Virus record (IMG/VR): IMGVR_UViG_3300021138_000104
Coordinates: 1-33,408 of that record
Source of the DNA: a virus
Direction: 5' to 3' (one strand)
DNA length: 33,408 nt
The number at the start of each line of letters is the position of its first letter. The stretch's first letter is position 1. The notes under the pieces are model-generated. The model was given only the letters and a program-made list of their open reading frames with translations, had not been told where the DNA came from and searched no databases. Below are positions 21,299 to 30,024 of this stretch, in pieces. The position numbers and the translations under genes are program-made.

Positions 21299-21703
21299 AT
21301 GGCTAACGTAGTCACATCGCAGACGATCCTTGATGGTGATCGCCTTGCTATTTTTAAATTTACCAATCTTTCCGATGGCACCGCTGAAACTGGCGTTGTT
21401 AAAATCAATGTCTCAACATTGAACAAAAACCAGTTTGGTGCAGCTTGCACGGGCTTGATTCTTAATAAGGTCTGGCACTCAACGCATGGCATGGAAGTTG
21501 AAATTTTGTGGGATGCAACCACGGACCAGTTAGCTTGGGTTCTTCCGCAGAACACAACGTACTGGCAAGATTTTTCTAGCTTTGGTGGCATCCAGAACAA
21601 TGCTGGCACCGGGAAAACGGGAAACATCGCGTTTACAACCTTAGATATAAGCGCAGGTGATGTGTACACCGTGATTCTTGAGTGCATCAAAACCTACGGA
21701 TAA
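21299..21703 (+). CDS. Virion-associated protein of unknown function
   Basis: This 134-residue protein (MANVVTSQTILDGDRLAIFK) is beta-rich, with ETGVVKINVSTLN, GMEVEILWDATTDQLAWVLP and a C-terminal DVYTVILECIKTYG. ATGGAGAAC precedes the ATG. The DG-R-I-K-T--SDGT-E pattern is familiar from small structural proteins of phages, but I cannot assign a role. It sits in the post-capsid virion operon. Confidence 0.6.
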   Translation: MANVVTSQTILDGDRLAIFKFTNLSDGTAETGVVKINVSTLNKNQFGAACTGLILNKVWHSTHGMEVEILWDATTDQLAWVLPQNTTYWQDFSSFGGIQNNAGTGKTGNIAFTTLDISAGDVYTVILECIKTYG

Positions 21704-21707
21704 TGCA

Positions 21708-21875
21708 ATGGCTAAGACTCCAGCATGGCAGCGATCTGAAGGCAAAAACCCTAAAAAAGTTAACAAATCGTTAACTCCTGCTCAAAAATCTTCCGCAAAG
21801 GCTAGTGCTAAAAAAGCTGGCCGTCCTTATCCCAACCTTGTCGATAACGCAACTGCTGCGAGGAAAAAGAAATGA
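21708..21875 (+). CDS. MAKTPAWQR-type small basic protein
   Basis: This 55-residue protein starts at the ATG at 21708, five bases after the previous stop. MAKTPAWQRSEGKNPKK is a signature I know from small, very basic phage and marine-virus proteins of unknown function, and it is followed by a Lys/Ala-rich chain with AGRPYPNLVDNATAARKKK. It is probably DNA-binding or virion-internal. It overlaps the next gene's start by 4 bp. Confidence 0.7.
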   Translation: MAKTPAWQRSEGKNPKKVNKSLTPAQKSSAKASAKKAGRPYPNLVDNATAARKKK

Positions 21876-22306
21876 AATCCTTTAAACATACACACAAGAT
21901 GCACCACGGCGCTCATCCATTGTTCGGTGGGAGCGCTATGGCCCGTCCAGCTCCGGCAATGCCTCCAATGATGCCTCCGGGTGGTATGGATGGAATCCAG
22001 AGTGCAGGGGAGGATATGGCTTCATCTGCTCCGGGCGGTATGGGTGGTATGGGTGCTCCAGATGGTGGAGCTCCTGATGGTAGCGGCAATAGTGCTGGTG
22101 CTGGTTACAAAAAAGGTGGCATGGCCAAAGGTGGCAACTGGATTAAAGATGCTACCAAGAATAAAGGTGCTCTTCATCGTTCGCTTGGTGTCCCAGAAGG
22201 TAAGAAAATTCCTATGGGCAAGATTAAGAAAGCCGAAAAGTCCTCCAACCCAACGCTTGCAAAACGCGCTCGTTTGGCTGAAACGCTGAGAGGTTTTAAA
22301 AAGTGA
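21872..22306 (+). CDS. KGG-motif protein with KGALHRSLGVPEG C-terminal domain
   Basis: This 144-residue protein has three parts: a His/Lys start (MKSFKHTHKMHHGAHPLFGG), a Met/Pro/Gly-rich disordered middle (about 20-78), and a basic C-terminus beginning YKKGGMAKGGNWIKDATKNK and continuing GALHRSLGVPEGKKIPMGKI with SNPTLAKRARLAETLR. The KGALHR-LGVPEG...A-RARLA-TL domain is recurrent in small proteins of many phages and large DNA viruses and is thought to be virion-associated; I know of no defined function. Two KGG elements precede it. Confidence 0.7.
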   Translation: MKSFKHTHKMHHGAHPLFGGSAMARPAPAMPPMMPPGGMDGIQSAGEDMASSAPGGMGGMGAPDGGAPDGSGNSAGAGYKKGGMAKGGNWIKDATKNKGALHRSLGVPEGKKIPMGKIKKAEKSSNPTLAKRARLAETLRGFKK

Positions 22307-22521
22307 AAAAACCATCAATTAAAATGGCTCGTGGCGGCGGGGCGACTACGGTTCCAATTCGTAAGGCTCCTGCTTATAAGCCCCCTAAAGCTCCTGCTAT
22401 TCCAGTTGCAATGGCTGTTCCTAAGATGGCTGCTCCAAAGGCTCCCCCCTCATTAGCTACTCTTGCTGTTTCCAAAAACCCGCAAATGTTGCGTAAGGGT
22501 GGAAAGACCAAAAAGAAATGA
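22303..22521 (+). CDS. Pro/Ala/Lys-rich KGG-motif protein
   Basis: GTG at 22303 overlaps the previous stop and has GAGAGG upstream, so it is preferred to the ATG at 22324, which has no site. The 72-residue product holds MARGGGATTVPIR near the start, a Pro/Ala/Lys-rich disordered middle (KAPAYKPPKAPAIPVAMAVP) and the terminus LRKGGKTKKK. It looks like a small basic virion-internal or DNA-binding protein. It overlaps the adaptor gene by 4 bp. Confidence 0.6.
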   Translation: MKKPSIKMARGGGATTVPIRKAPAYKPPKAPAIPVAMAVPKMAAPKAPPSLATLAVSKNPQMLRKGGKTKKK

Positions 22522-23573
22522 CAACTAGCGGGACGGTTTCAGCAACGGTATTTAACACCAATAATATTCTGGATCAGGCATTCAGAAGGTGCAAAGTGTC
22601 GCCTGAAACTGTAACGTCAGAAATGCAGCAAACGGCACTAGATAGCCTGTATTTGCTCATTTCATCCCTATGCAATAGGGGTATCCAACTATGGACAATT
22701 GAGAAAATCATTCTCCCGTTCTATCTCGGCAACGGATACGTTACCACACCTGTTGGAACAATTGATCTTCTCAATACAAACCTTAGAACTATCAATCAAT
22801 ACACTGGCTCGATCTCATCCAGCAGCGGTTCGCCTAGCTTGGCTGACGATAGCGATTTAAGCACAGCTTGCGTTCAAACAGCTCCAAATGGTTGGATTAT
22901 TCAAAACCTATTGCAGCCAACGCTTGTGACTACGCTTGGTGTCAATATGTATGCCGCTGGCACATACAATCTAAAAATTGAATGGTCTAATGATAGCACC
23001 AACTGGGTTACGGTAGTTAACCCCGGTGCAGTTGTTTATCCACAAAATGGCTGGAATTGGTACGATATTAACCCATCCATTACTGCCCAGTATTGGCGCT
23101 TGTCTGAAACGGGTGGGGCTACGCTTAGTGTTGCCGAGTTTGTAACAGCTGGCAACCCAACCGAAATTCCTATTGCTCGTCTTAATCAAGATGATTATAC
23201 CAATCTCCCGAATAAGACGTTCCAAGGGCGCCCGCTGCAATTTTGGCTTGATCGTCAGTTGGCTGCTCCAGTAGCTCGGCTATGGCCTACACCAGATCAA
23301 CAAGCGCAGTTTGCTCAATTTGTTGCATGGCGGCAGCGTCATATTATGGATGTCGGCTCATTAACGGAAACCATTGAGTTACCACAACGCTGGGTTGATG
23401 CTATAACTTGGGAGTTGGCAAATCGTCTTTGCTTTGAAATTAAGGAAGTCGATATTGCTATGGCTGACCGTATTGCACCACGCGCTGCCGAAGCAATAAG
23501 CATGGCATTTATGGAAGAACGAGACAATTCGCCATTTATGATGGCTCCCAATATCTCGATGTATACGAGGTAA
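22518..23573 (+). CDS. Head-to-tail adaptor (P22 gp4-like) with inserted discoidin-like domain
   Basis: Residues 1-92 (FNTNNILDQAFRRCKV, LDSLYLLISSLCNRGIQLWT) and 214-351 (IPIARLNQDDYTNLPNKTFQ, WLDRQLAAPVARLWPTPDQQ, ELPQRWVDAITWELANRLCF) together match the packaged-DNA stabilisation/adaptor family that docks under the portal in podoviruses. Between them, about residues 97-213, lies a domain with the F5/8 type C (discoidin) pattern: DLSTACVQTAPNGWIIQNL, then TTLGVNMYAAGTYNLKIEWS, SNDSTNWVTV, WYDINPSITAQYWRLSE and V-EF. Such jelly-roll domains bind sugars or surfaces. The insertion sits in a loop and keeps the reading frame and both halves intact. Confidence 0.8.
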   Translation: MTTSGTVSATVFNTNNILDQAFRRCKVSPETVTSEMQQTALDSLYLLISSLCNRGIQLWTIEKIILPFYLGNGYVTTPVGTIDLLNTNLRTINQYTGSISSSSGSPSLADDSDLSTACVQTAPNGWIIQNLLQPTLVTTLGVNMYAAGTYNLKIEWSNDSTNWVTVVNPGAVVYPQNGWNWYDINPSITAQYWRLSETGGATLSVAEFVTAGNPTEIPIARLNQDDYTNLPNKTFQGRPLQFWLDRQLAAPVARLWPTPDQQAQFAQFVAWRQRHIMDVGSLTETIELPQRWVDAITWELANRLCFEIKEVDIAMADRIAPRAAEAISMAFMEERDNSPFMMAPNISMYTR

Positions 23574-23575
23574 TT

Positions 23576-23878
23576 ATGGCCGTATGGCTTGATACGACTG
23601 GCAGAGGCACTCTTGGTATTGGCATCTGCGACCGCTGCCGTAGAAAAATGTCGATTGATGATCTGTATCCGGATTTTAATTCTCCCGGACTTCGTGTATG
23701 CTTAGAAGATAGAGACGAGTTAGACCCTTATCGTTTACCAGCGAGGCAACCGGAAAAGATAACCCTTCCGTTTTATCGTCCAGATGTCCCGATTGGCACT
23801 TCGCCCAAAGGTTTGGTTACGGAAGACGACAATAACTTCATCGTCACACAAAACATCGAAGAATACATATTGCCATGA
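23576..23878 (+). CDS. Conserved small zinc-knuckle phage protein
   Basis: This 100-residue protein carries GICDRCRRKM (C18, C21) and LRVCLEDRDELDPYRLPARQ with a further Cys, then PFYRPDVPIG. C-x2-C plus DPYRLPAR-PE is a conserved small phage protein that accompanies head-to-tail connector genes; its function is unknown. It follows the adaptor by two bases and overlaps the fibre gene start by 4 bp. Confidence 0.7.
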   Translation: MAVWLDTTGRGTLGIGICDRCRRKMSIDDLYPDFNSPGLRVCLEDRDELDPYRLPARQPEKITLPFYRPDVPIGTSPKGLVTEDDNNFIVTQNIEEYILP

Positions 23879-26800
23879 GCGTACCTTCAAATCTCGTACC
23901 AATTCCAATTTCTGGTCTTCCTACGCCTCCAACTCCGGTTGTGGGAGCAGATTTGGTTATGGTTGTTCAAAATGGAACAACATACCAAACAACCATTTCA
24001 AATTTTGTTGGCGCTGTTGCGACTCCTAATACTACCAACATTTATGCTGGTACTGGGTTAATTGGTGGTGGCAATCTTGGGTCTAACGTAACCCTTGCTA
24101 TTGGCAATACAGGCGTTAATAGCGGAACATATGGTTCATCTACTCAGGTTCCAATCTTAACGGTAAATGCTCAAGGGCAAATTACCAACGCAACAAGCAC
24201 AACATTTTCGGTTCCGTTTAGCGGTATAACCGGAACGCCTACAACGCTTGCCGGATATGGCATTACGGATGCTCAACCGTTAAGCAGCAATCTGACTGGT
24301 CTTGCTGGACTTGGTACTTCAGGCATTATGGTCAATGCTACGGGTGGATCATATCTTACCCGCTCCATTGCCGCTGGTAATGGATTGACTGTTACTAATG
24401 GCGATGGGATTTCTGGCAATCCTACAATTGCAATGCCAAATCAATCCGTCATTCCGGGTACTTATGGCTCTTCAACTAACACCCCTGTTATTACAGTTGA
24501 CCAACAAGGCCGAATTGCAACAATTGGAGTTATTCCAATATCGAGTGGCAGCGGAACAGTTACCAGCATTGCTACTGGTACTGGTTTATCTGGTGGTCCA
24601 ATTACTACTTCTGGAACAATTTCACTTGCCAATACAGCAGTATCAGCTGGGTCGTATGGATCAGCTTCTTCGGTTGGAACATTTACAGTCAACAACCAAG
24701 GGCAATTAACATTAGCAGCAACTACGCCAATTGCTATTGACGCAACTCAAATTACATCTGGAATTTTAACCGGAACCTACGGTGGTACTGGTGTTAATAA
24801 TGGTTCTAATACGATTACGGTTTCTGGAAATGTAAACCATTCTGGTGGATTTGCTCAAACAATTGCGGCAACAGCCACAACAAGCGTTACATTGCCAACA
24901 TCAGGTACTTTGATGAGTTCTGTAACAGCATTGCCGGGGGCAGTAACAGGTACTCCATCTAGCAGCACATATTTGCGCGGTGATGGTACTTGGGCAACTA
25001 TTAGCGGAAGTGGAACGGTTACAAATATTGCTACCGGAACAGGTTTAACTGGCGGACCTATAACAACTACTGGCACAATTGCCATAGCTAATACTACGGT
25101 AACAGCAGCCTCCTACGGTTCCTCAACATCCATCCCATCATTTACCGTAAATGCCCAAGGGCAACTGACGGCAGCAGCTGGAAATGTCGTTATAGCCCCA
25201 GCTGGGACATTATCTGGCACAACTCTTAATAGCGCTGTTGTTTCATCCTCTCTTACGGGCGTTGGAACGATTACTTCTGGCGTTTGGAATGGCACTGCGA
25301 TTGGTGCAACATACGGCGGAACGGGTCAAACAACCTATGCAACTGGTGACATTCTCTATGCATCCGCAACCAACACGCTTTCCAAATTAACGGCTGGCAC
25401 AAACGGTTATGTATTAACCCTTTCAGGCGGTGTCCCAACGTGGGCGGTATCTGGCGGTAGCGGGACGGTCAATAGTGGTACAATACGTCAATTAACCTAT
25501 TACGGATCTACTGGAAATGCAGTTTCTGGTACTCCAAACGCGACTATATCTAATGGCGCATTGACGCTTGGTGTGTCTACATCAATTGCCGGTAGCTTGG
25601 TTCTTTCGGGCAATACGTCTGGTGCGGTTACGGTAAAGACAGCGGCGGCGGCGGGTACTTGGTCTTTAACTTTGCCAACAACTGCCGGGACAAACGGTTA
25701 TGTGCTTTCAACGGATGGCACAGGCGTTACATCTTGGATCACCACTTCGGGCGGCGGTGGAACGGTTACATCAGTAGCGCAAACTTTTACGGGCGGGTTA
25801 ATTTCAGTTAGCGGATCGCCCATTACTGGTTCTGGTACACTTGCATTGACGGTTGCTGGCACTTCTGGTGGCATTCCATATTTTAATTCTGCATCAACTT
25901 GGGCTTCTTCTGCCGCATTAACTGCAAACGCCCTTATGATTGGTGGCGGTGCGGGGGCCGCTCCAGCCACAACAACAACTGGAACTGGCGTATTAACGGC
26001 TCTTGGAAATAATGTTGGCTCTGCCGGGGCTTTTGTTGTCAACGGTAATGCGCTCGGAACCCCGTCATCAGGTACTTTGACCAACGCAATTGGGCTTCCA
26101 TTAACAACGGGTGTTACGGGGCAATTGCCAGTAGCAAATGGAGGAACTGGGGCCGCAACGCTCTCAGGGTATTTATTCGGAAATGGTACGTCTGCGTTTA
26201 CTGCTGTTACTTCAATCCCTAATGCGGGGCTTGCCAATAGCTCAATTACAATTGGAACAACTAGTATAGCCCTTGGAGCATCATCATTAACTCCAGCTGG
26301 CTTAACAAGTGTTACGGTTACGCAAGATCCAACTTCAGCATTACAATTAGCAACCAAGCAATATGTTGATTCGGCGGTTGCATCGCTAAATATCCATACG
26401 GAGGTTCAGGCTGGTACAACAGCTAATTTGACTGCAACGTATAATAATGGCGCAAGTGGTGTAGGAGCAACTCTTACTAATTTGGGTTCATTAGCTGCAT
26501 TTACGACTGATGGTTATACAGCATCTCTTAATGACCGTATTTTGGTTAAAAACCAAACATTACAAGCTCAAAATGGTGTTTATACCGTAACAACGCTTGG
26601 TTCTGGGGCAATAGCTTGGGTTCTTACAAGAGCTACAGATTATAATACAGCTGGTACTGGACCTAACCAAATTGCTCCGGGCGACTATTTATTTATTCAA
26701 AATGGGACAACATTAAACGCGACTGGATGGGTTCAAACTACTCCGCTTCCAATTACAGTCGGCACTACAGCGTTAGTATTTACACAATTTTCCGGAGCTG

Positions 26801-28524
26801 GAACTTACACAGCTGGTACAGGGTTAACACTCACCGGAACACAATTTAGTATTCTTAATACAACGGTAGCGGCTAATTCCTATGGCTCTTCAACAGCAAT
26901 ACCAACATTTTCCGTAAATGCTCAAGGTCAGCTTACAGCTGCATCTACGGCTGCTGTAATAGCTCCAGCCGGGACATTATCTGGCACAACTCTTAATAGT
27001 GCAGTTGTCTCATCATCTCTTACTAGCGTTGGTACTATTACAACTGGTCTGTGGAACGGCACTCAGATCGGCGCAACCTATGGTGGTACAGCTCAAACAG
27101 CTTATGCAACTGGTGACATTCTTTATGCTTCAGCGGCTAACACGCTTTCCAAATTAACGGCTGGCACAAACGGTTATGTTCTTACTGTTGTAAGTGGTGT
27201 ACCAGCTTGGTCAGCAGCTTCTACAATGGTTTATCCCGGCACTGGAATTGCCAACTCCACTGGCTCTGCATGGGGTGCTTCGTACGCTACAACTGGATCG
27301 GGAGCTGTTGTTGCTTTAGCAACTTCACCATCATTTACAACACCAACTTTAGGCGCAGCCTCCGCCACATCTATCAATAAAGTTGCTATTACCGCACCAG
27401 CTACAAGTGCTACTTTGACGCTCGTTAATGGGTCTACGCTTGCCACGGCTGGTGCATTTTCTACTACATTGACGGCTACAGCGACAACAAACGTAACTTT
27501 GCCAACGTCTGGAACGCTAACAGCCCTTGGGAATAACACCACTGGCTCAGGGTACATTGTTCTCGCAAACTCACCCATCCTGACTACGCCGACAATTACG
27601 ACATCTGCGACTGTTCCATTTGTCATCGGTGGCACGGGTACGGGGTCTACTCTAACATTACAATCAACGTCTGGCGTTGGCGCGACTGATTCGGTTGTGA
27701 TTAAAGTTGGCAACAACGGTGCAACAACAGCTTTAACAGCATCAACAACGGGACAGATTACTGTGAATTCTGGCTCACTAACAGTTGGTGTTGCTGGTAC
27801 TACTTCGGGAAGTTTTGCTTTATCCGGTGGGACTAGCGGTACAACAACGCTGGTTGTAGCAACATCAACAGCCGGTACGTTGATGCTCCCAGCCGTAAAC
27901 GGAACTATTACAGCACTTGGAAATGGCACGACTGGCTCTGGTATCATTGTGTTGGCTACATCTCCAACACTTACTACGCCAACCTTGGGCGTTGCGTCTG
28001 CTACAACTATTAATAAAGTTACTCTTACTGCCCCCGCCACGGGTTCTACGCTAACCATTGCAGACGGTAAAACATTAACGGTTAGCAATACGCTAACTTT
28101 GGCTGGCACTGACAGCACCGTAATGACGTTCCCATCATCTACCACGACTGTTGCTGGTTTGGGTACAACGCAAACATTCACTGCGACAAACACATTTAGC
28201 CAAGTCAACTACACAAATAATGCCGTTACGGTTACATCTAACGCTGGTACGGTTCCAATAACCTACCGCCTAAACACGTTTATTAACTCTTCTGCTGCCA
28301 CAATGGCTATTACTATGGCGACAGCGAGTGCCGTTGACGGACAAATGTCTATTGTGCGTATTTATGATTTTAGTGCGGCTGCTCAAACTATTGGTTGGAC
28401 TAATACGCAAAATGGTGCAGTTTCAGTTCCAACAACATCAAACGGTTCTACAACACAGCCATTGACGGTGGGTTTTATGTATAATTCAGCATCATCGCTT
28501 TGGCGCTGCATAGCTTCGGCATAA
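23875..28524 (+). CDS. Long repetitive tail fibre protein
   Basis: This 1549-residue protein is made of beta-rich repeats dominated by Gly, Thr, Ser, Val and Asn. Recurrent units include GTGLTGGPITTTGTIAIANT, SYGSST-IP-FTVNAQGQLTA, IGATYGGTGQTTYATGDILY and SGTLTALGNN. A conserved fibre block, LQLATKQYVDSAVASLNIHT followed by LNDRILVKNQTLQAQNGVYT, is at about residues 825-920; ATKQYVD is a well-known phage fibre element. The C-terminal 120 residues are less repetitive and may form the tip. The N-terminus (SNLVPIPISGLPTPPTPVVG) would attach to the virion. It is the largest gene of the window. Confidence 0.88.
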   Translation: MSVPSNLVPIPISGLPTPPTPVVGADLVMVVQNGTTYQTTISNFVGAVATPNTTNIYAGTGLIGGGNLGSNVTLAIGNTGVNSGTYGSSTQVPILTVNAQGQITNATSTTFSVPFSGITGTPTTLAGYGITDAQPLSSNLTGLAGLGTSGIMVNATGGSYLTRSIAAGNGLTVTNGDGISGNPTIAMPNQSVIPGTYGSSTNTPVITVDQQGRIATIGVIPISSGSGTVTSIATGTGLSGGPITTSGTISLANTAVSAGSYGSASSVGTFTVNNQGQLTLAATTPIAIDATQITSGILTGTYGGTGVNNGSNTITVSGNVNHSGGFAQTIAATATTSVTLPTSGTLMSSVTALPGAVTGTPSSSTYLRGDGTWATISGSGTVTNIATGTGLTGGPITTTGTIAIANTTVTAASYGSSTSIPSFTVNAQGQLTAAAGNVVIAPAGTLSGTTLNSAVVSSSLTGVGTITSGVWNGTAIGATYGGTGQTTYATGDILYASATNTLSKLTAGTNGYVLTLSGGVPTWAVSGGSGTVNSGTIRQLTYYGSTGNAVSGTPNATISNGALTLGVSTSIAGSLVLSGNTSGAVTVKTAAAAGTWSLTLPTTAGTNGYVLSTDGTGVTSWITTSGGGGTVTSVAQTFTGGLISVSGSPITGSGTLALTVAGTSGGIPYFNSASTWASSAALTANALMIGGGAGAAPATTTTGTGVLTALGNNVGSAGAFVVNGNALGTPSSGTLTNAIGLPLTTGVTGQLPVANGGTGAATLSGYLFGNGTSAFTAVTSIPNAGLANSSITIGTTSIALGASSLTPAGLTSVTVTQDPTSALQLATKQYVDSAVASLNIHTEVQAGTTANLTATYNNGASGVGATLTNLGSLAAFTTDGYTASLNDRILVKNQTLQAQNGVYTVTTLGSGAIAWVLTRATDYNTAGTGPNQIAPGDYLFIQNGTTLNATGWVQTTPLPITVGTTALVFTQFSGAGTYTAGTGLTLTGTQFSILNTTVAANSYGSSTAIPTFSVNAQGQLTAASTAAVIAPAGTLSGTTLNSAVVSSSLTSVGTITTGLWNGTQIGATYGGTAQTAYATGDILYASAANTLSKLTAGTNGYVLTVVSGVPAWSAASTMVYPGTGIANSTGSAWGASYATTGSGAVVALATSPSFTTPTLGAASATSINKVAITAPATSATLTLVNGSTLATAGAFSTTLTATATTNVTLPTSGTLTALGNNTTGSGYIVLANSPILTTPTITTSATVPFVIGGTGTGSTLTLQSTSGVGATDSVVIKVGNNGATTALTASTTGQITVNSGSLTVGVAGTTSGSFALSGGTSGTTTLVVATSTAGTLMLPAVNGTITALGNGTTGSGIIVLATSPTLTTPTLGVASATTINKVTLTAPATGSTLTIADGKTLTVSNTLTLAGTDSTVMTFPSSTTTVAGLGTTQTFTATNTFSQVNYTNNAVTVTSNAGTVPITYRLNTFINSSAATMAITMATASAVDGQMSIVRIYDFSAAAQTIGWTNTQNGAVSVPTTSNGSTTQPLTVGFMYNSASSLWRCIASA
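25110..27185 (+). repeat. Internal duplication within the long fibre gene
   Basis: A unit of about 100 codons occurs at roughly 25110-25425 and again at 26872-27185, encoding TLSGTTLNSAVVSSSLT...YATGDILYAS...KLTAGTNGYVLT in both. At DNA level 41 bases are identical (25372-25412 and 27139-27179), and so are 29 around 25204 and 26973. This points to recent duplication or recombination, which can change fibre length. Confidence 0.8.
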
Positions 28525-28534
28525 GGAGATAGTG

Positions 28535-28720
28535 ATGCGTTCGGCTATGATTGACATTAACACCAATATTGTCGTTGGCGTTATTATGGCTGACGCAAGC
28601 GTTGATTTGCCTCCCAAAGATACATTTTTGATAAATTTGCCTGACGATTCTCCCGTTGGAATTGATTGGCTTTATGATCCATCTACGCAACAGTTTACCA
28701 ATCCATTGGTGGGTGCATAA
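28535..28720 (+). CDS. Small fibre-associated protein
   Basis: AAGGAGAT precedes the ATG at 28535 (preferred to GTG at 28532). The 61-residue product MRSAMIDINTNIVVGVIMAD then ASVDLPPKDTFLINLPDDSP and IDWLYDPSTQQFTNPLV fits a familiar small phage protein (MID-NTN-V-NVI-AD...V-IGW-YDP-T--F) found between fibre genes, perhaps a fibre adaptor or chaperone. No other motif. It overlaps the next gene by one base (TAATG). Confidence 0.6.
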   Translation: MRSAMIDINTNIVVGVIMADASVDLPPKDTFLINLPDDSPVGIDWLYDPSTQQFTNPLVGA

Positions 28721-29961
28721 TGGCTACGAACGTCATCATCCTTACCAGTGGTTCATCATGGACTGTTCCAGCAGATTGGAACAACGCTAACAATACCATT
28801 GAAGCTATTGGCGGCGGAGGCGGGTCAGGAAGTAACTATCAAAATGGTGCTGGTGGGGGTGGCGCATATACTAAATTAACTAACTTTACGCTTACACCAA
28901 GTGCTGGAGTTTTTATCCAAATAGGCGTTGGCGGTGCAGCTGGTACGGCGGGTACGGACACTTGGTTTAATAAAACTACCAATGCTTCCCCATCCTCTTC
29001 TACAGATGGTTTATTAGCTAAAGCGGGTGACACAACAGCCGCAAATGCCGGTGGTTTGGGAGGCGCAGCTGCATCCTGTATCCCGTCATCGGGAGCGTTT
29101 AGCGGTGGTGCTGGCGGCGTTGGTGGTAACGGATCGGTTGGCACTTATCCCGGCGGCGGCGGTGCGGCTGGTCCAAGTGGCGCTGGTGGTATTGGAGGCA
29201 ATGGATATACGGCATTAAACGGCGGTGGTGGTGGCGGCGGCGGTGGTAACAATGGTGCGGCTGGCGGCACGGGAACTTCAACCGCTGGTGCCGCCGGTGG
29301 TGCTGGCCGTGGAACATCGGGCGGGTCTGGCGGTTTAGGGGCAACGGCAACCCCCGCTGCGGCTACATCCGGGCAAGTCGGTACGGGTGGCGGAGGCGGC
29401 GGCGGGTCAAAAGATGGCAGCACAACTTCTGACGTGGGTTCTGGGTTGGGTGGCAACGGAAATCTTTGGACTTCTACAACCACTACATCTACTGGGGCTA
29501 CTATAAACATATCCACAAGTCTTTTTACCGTGGGAGCCAATTTAATTCCCCCTGCTGGATCAAAAGTTGTATTTACAACTACTGGTGCGTTGCCCACAGG
29601 AATTACGGCAGGAACTAGTTATTATGTATTAAATTCTGCACCAAATCTTCTTATTTCTAACGTAAATTTTCAAGTTTCTGCTACCCTTAATGGATCGGCC
29701 ATTACATTAAGCGGAACGCAATCTGGAACACATACAGCCACGTTTACAGCGGTTGCCGGACCCGGAGGAGGCTCTGGCGGAACTTCCTCAAGGAATAGCG
29801 GTGGCGGGACTTCTCAAACAGGTTCGGCTGGATTGTATGGTGCTGGCGGTGGTGCGGCAAACCAAACAGCAAGTTACGGAACTGGCGCAAACGGTGTTAT
29901 TGTTATAACTTATACAACGGGTTCGGCTCCAGCCAATGGTAATTTTTTCTTATTGATGTGA
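28720..29961 (+). CDS. Glycine-rich fibre tip protein
   Basis: This 413-residue protein starts with WTVPADWNNANNTIEAIGGG, the usual start of glycine-rich phage fibre domains, followed by about 180 residues of dense Gly arms (GGAGGVGGNGSVGTYPGGGG, ALNGGGGGGGGGNNGAAGGT) and the typical end GANGVIVITYT. Such domains form polyglycine-II bundles at the receptor-binding tip in some phages. Residues about 250-345 (ATINISTSLFTVGANLIPPA, GALPTGITAGTSYYVLNSAP) form a non-glycine beta domain inserted in the Gly-rich region. The Gly loops are a natural place for hypervariable receptor contacts. Confidence 0.8.
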   Translation: MATNVIILTSGSSWTVPADWNNANNTIEAIGGGGGSGSNYQNGAGGGGAYTKLTNFTLTPSAGVFIQIGVGGAAGTAGTDTWFNKTTNASPSSSTDGLLAKAGDTTAANAGGLGGAAASCIPSSGAFSGGAGGVGGNGSVGTYPGGGGAAGPSGAGGIGGNGYTALNGGGGGGGGGNNGAAGGTGTSTAGAAGGAGRGTSGGSGGLGATATPAAATSGQVGTGGGGGGGSKDGSTTSDVGSGLGGNGNLWTSTTTTSTGATINISTSLFTVGANLIPPAGSKVVFTTTGALPTGITAGTSYYVLNSAPNLLISNVNFQVSATLNGSAITLSGTQSGTHTATFTAVAGPGGGSGGTSSRNSGGGTSQTGSAGLYGAGGGAANQTASYGTGANGVIVITYTTGSAPANGNFFLLM

Positions 29962-30024
29962 TATGGTAGCGATAGCCATAACAACTGTTTTAAGATAAGA
30001 TGCTCGAAACAAGGAATCTTCTCA

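Noticed and set aside
27231-28208. 325-codon minus-strand frame inside the long fibre gene (and similar ones at 25698-26357 and 29145-29597)
   Set aside because: They are Val/Pro-rich antisense shadows of Thr/Gly-rich fibre repeats, without ribosome-binding sites or domains.
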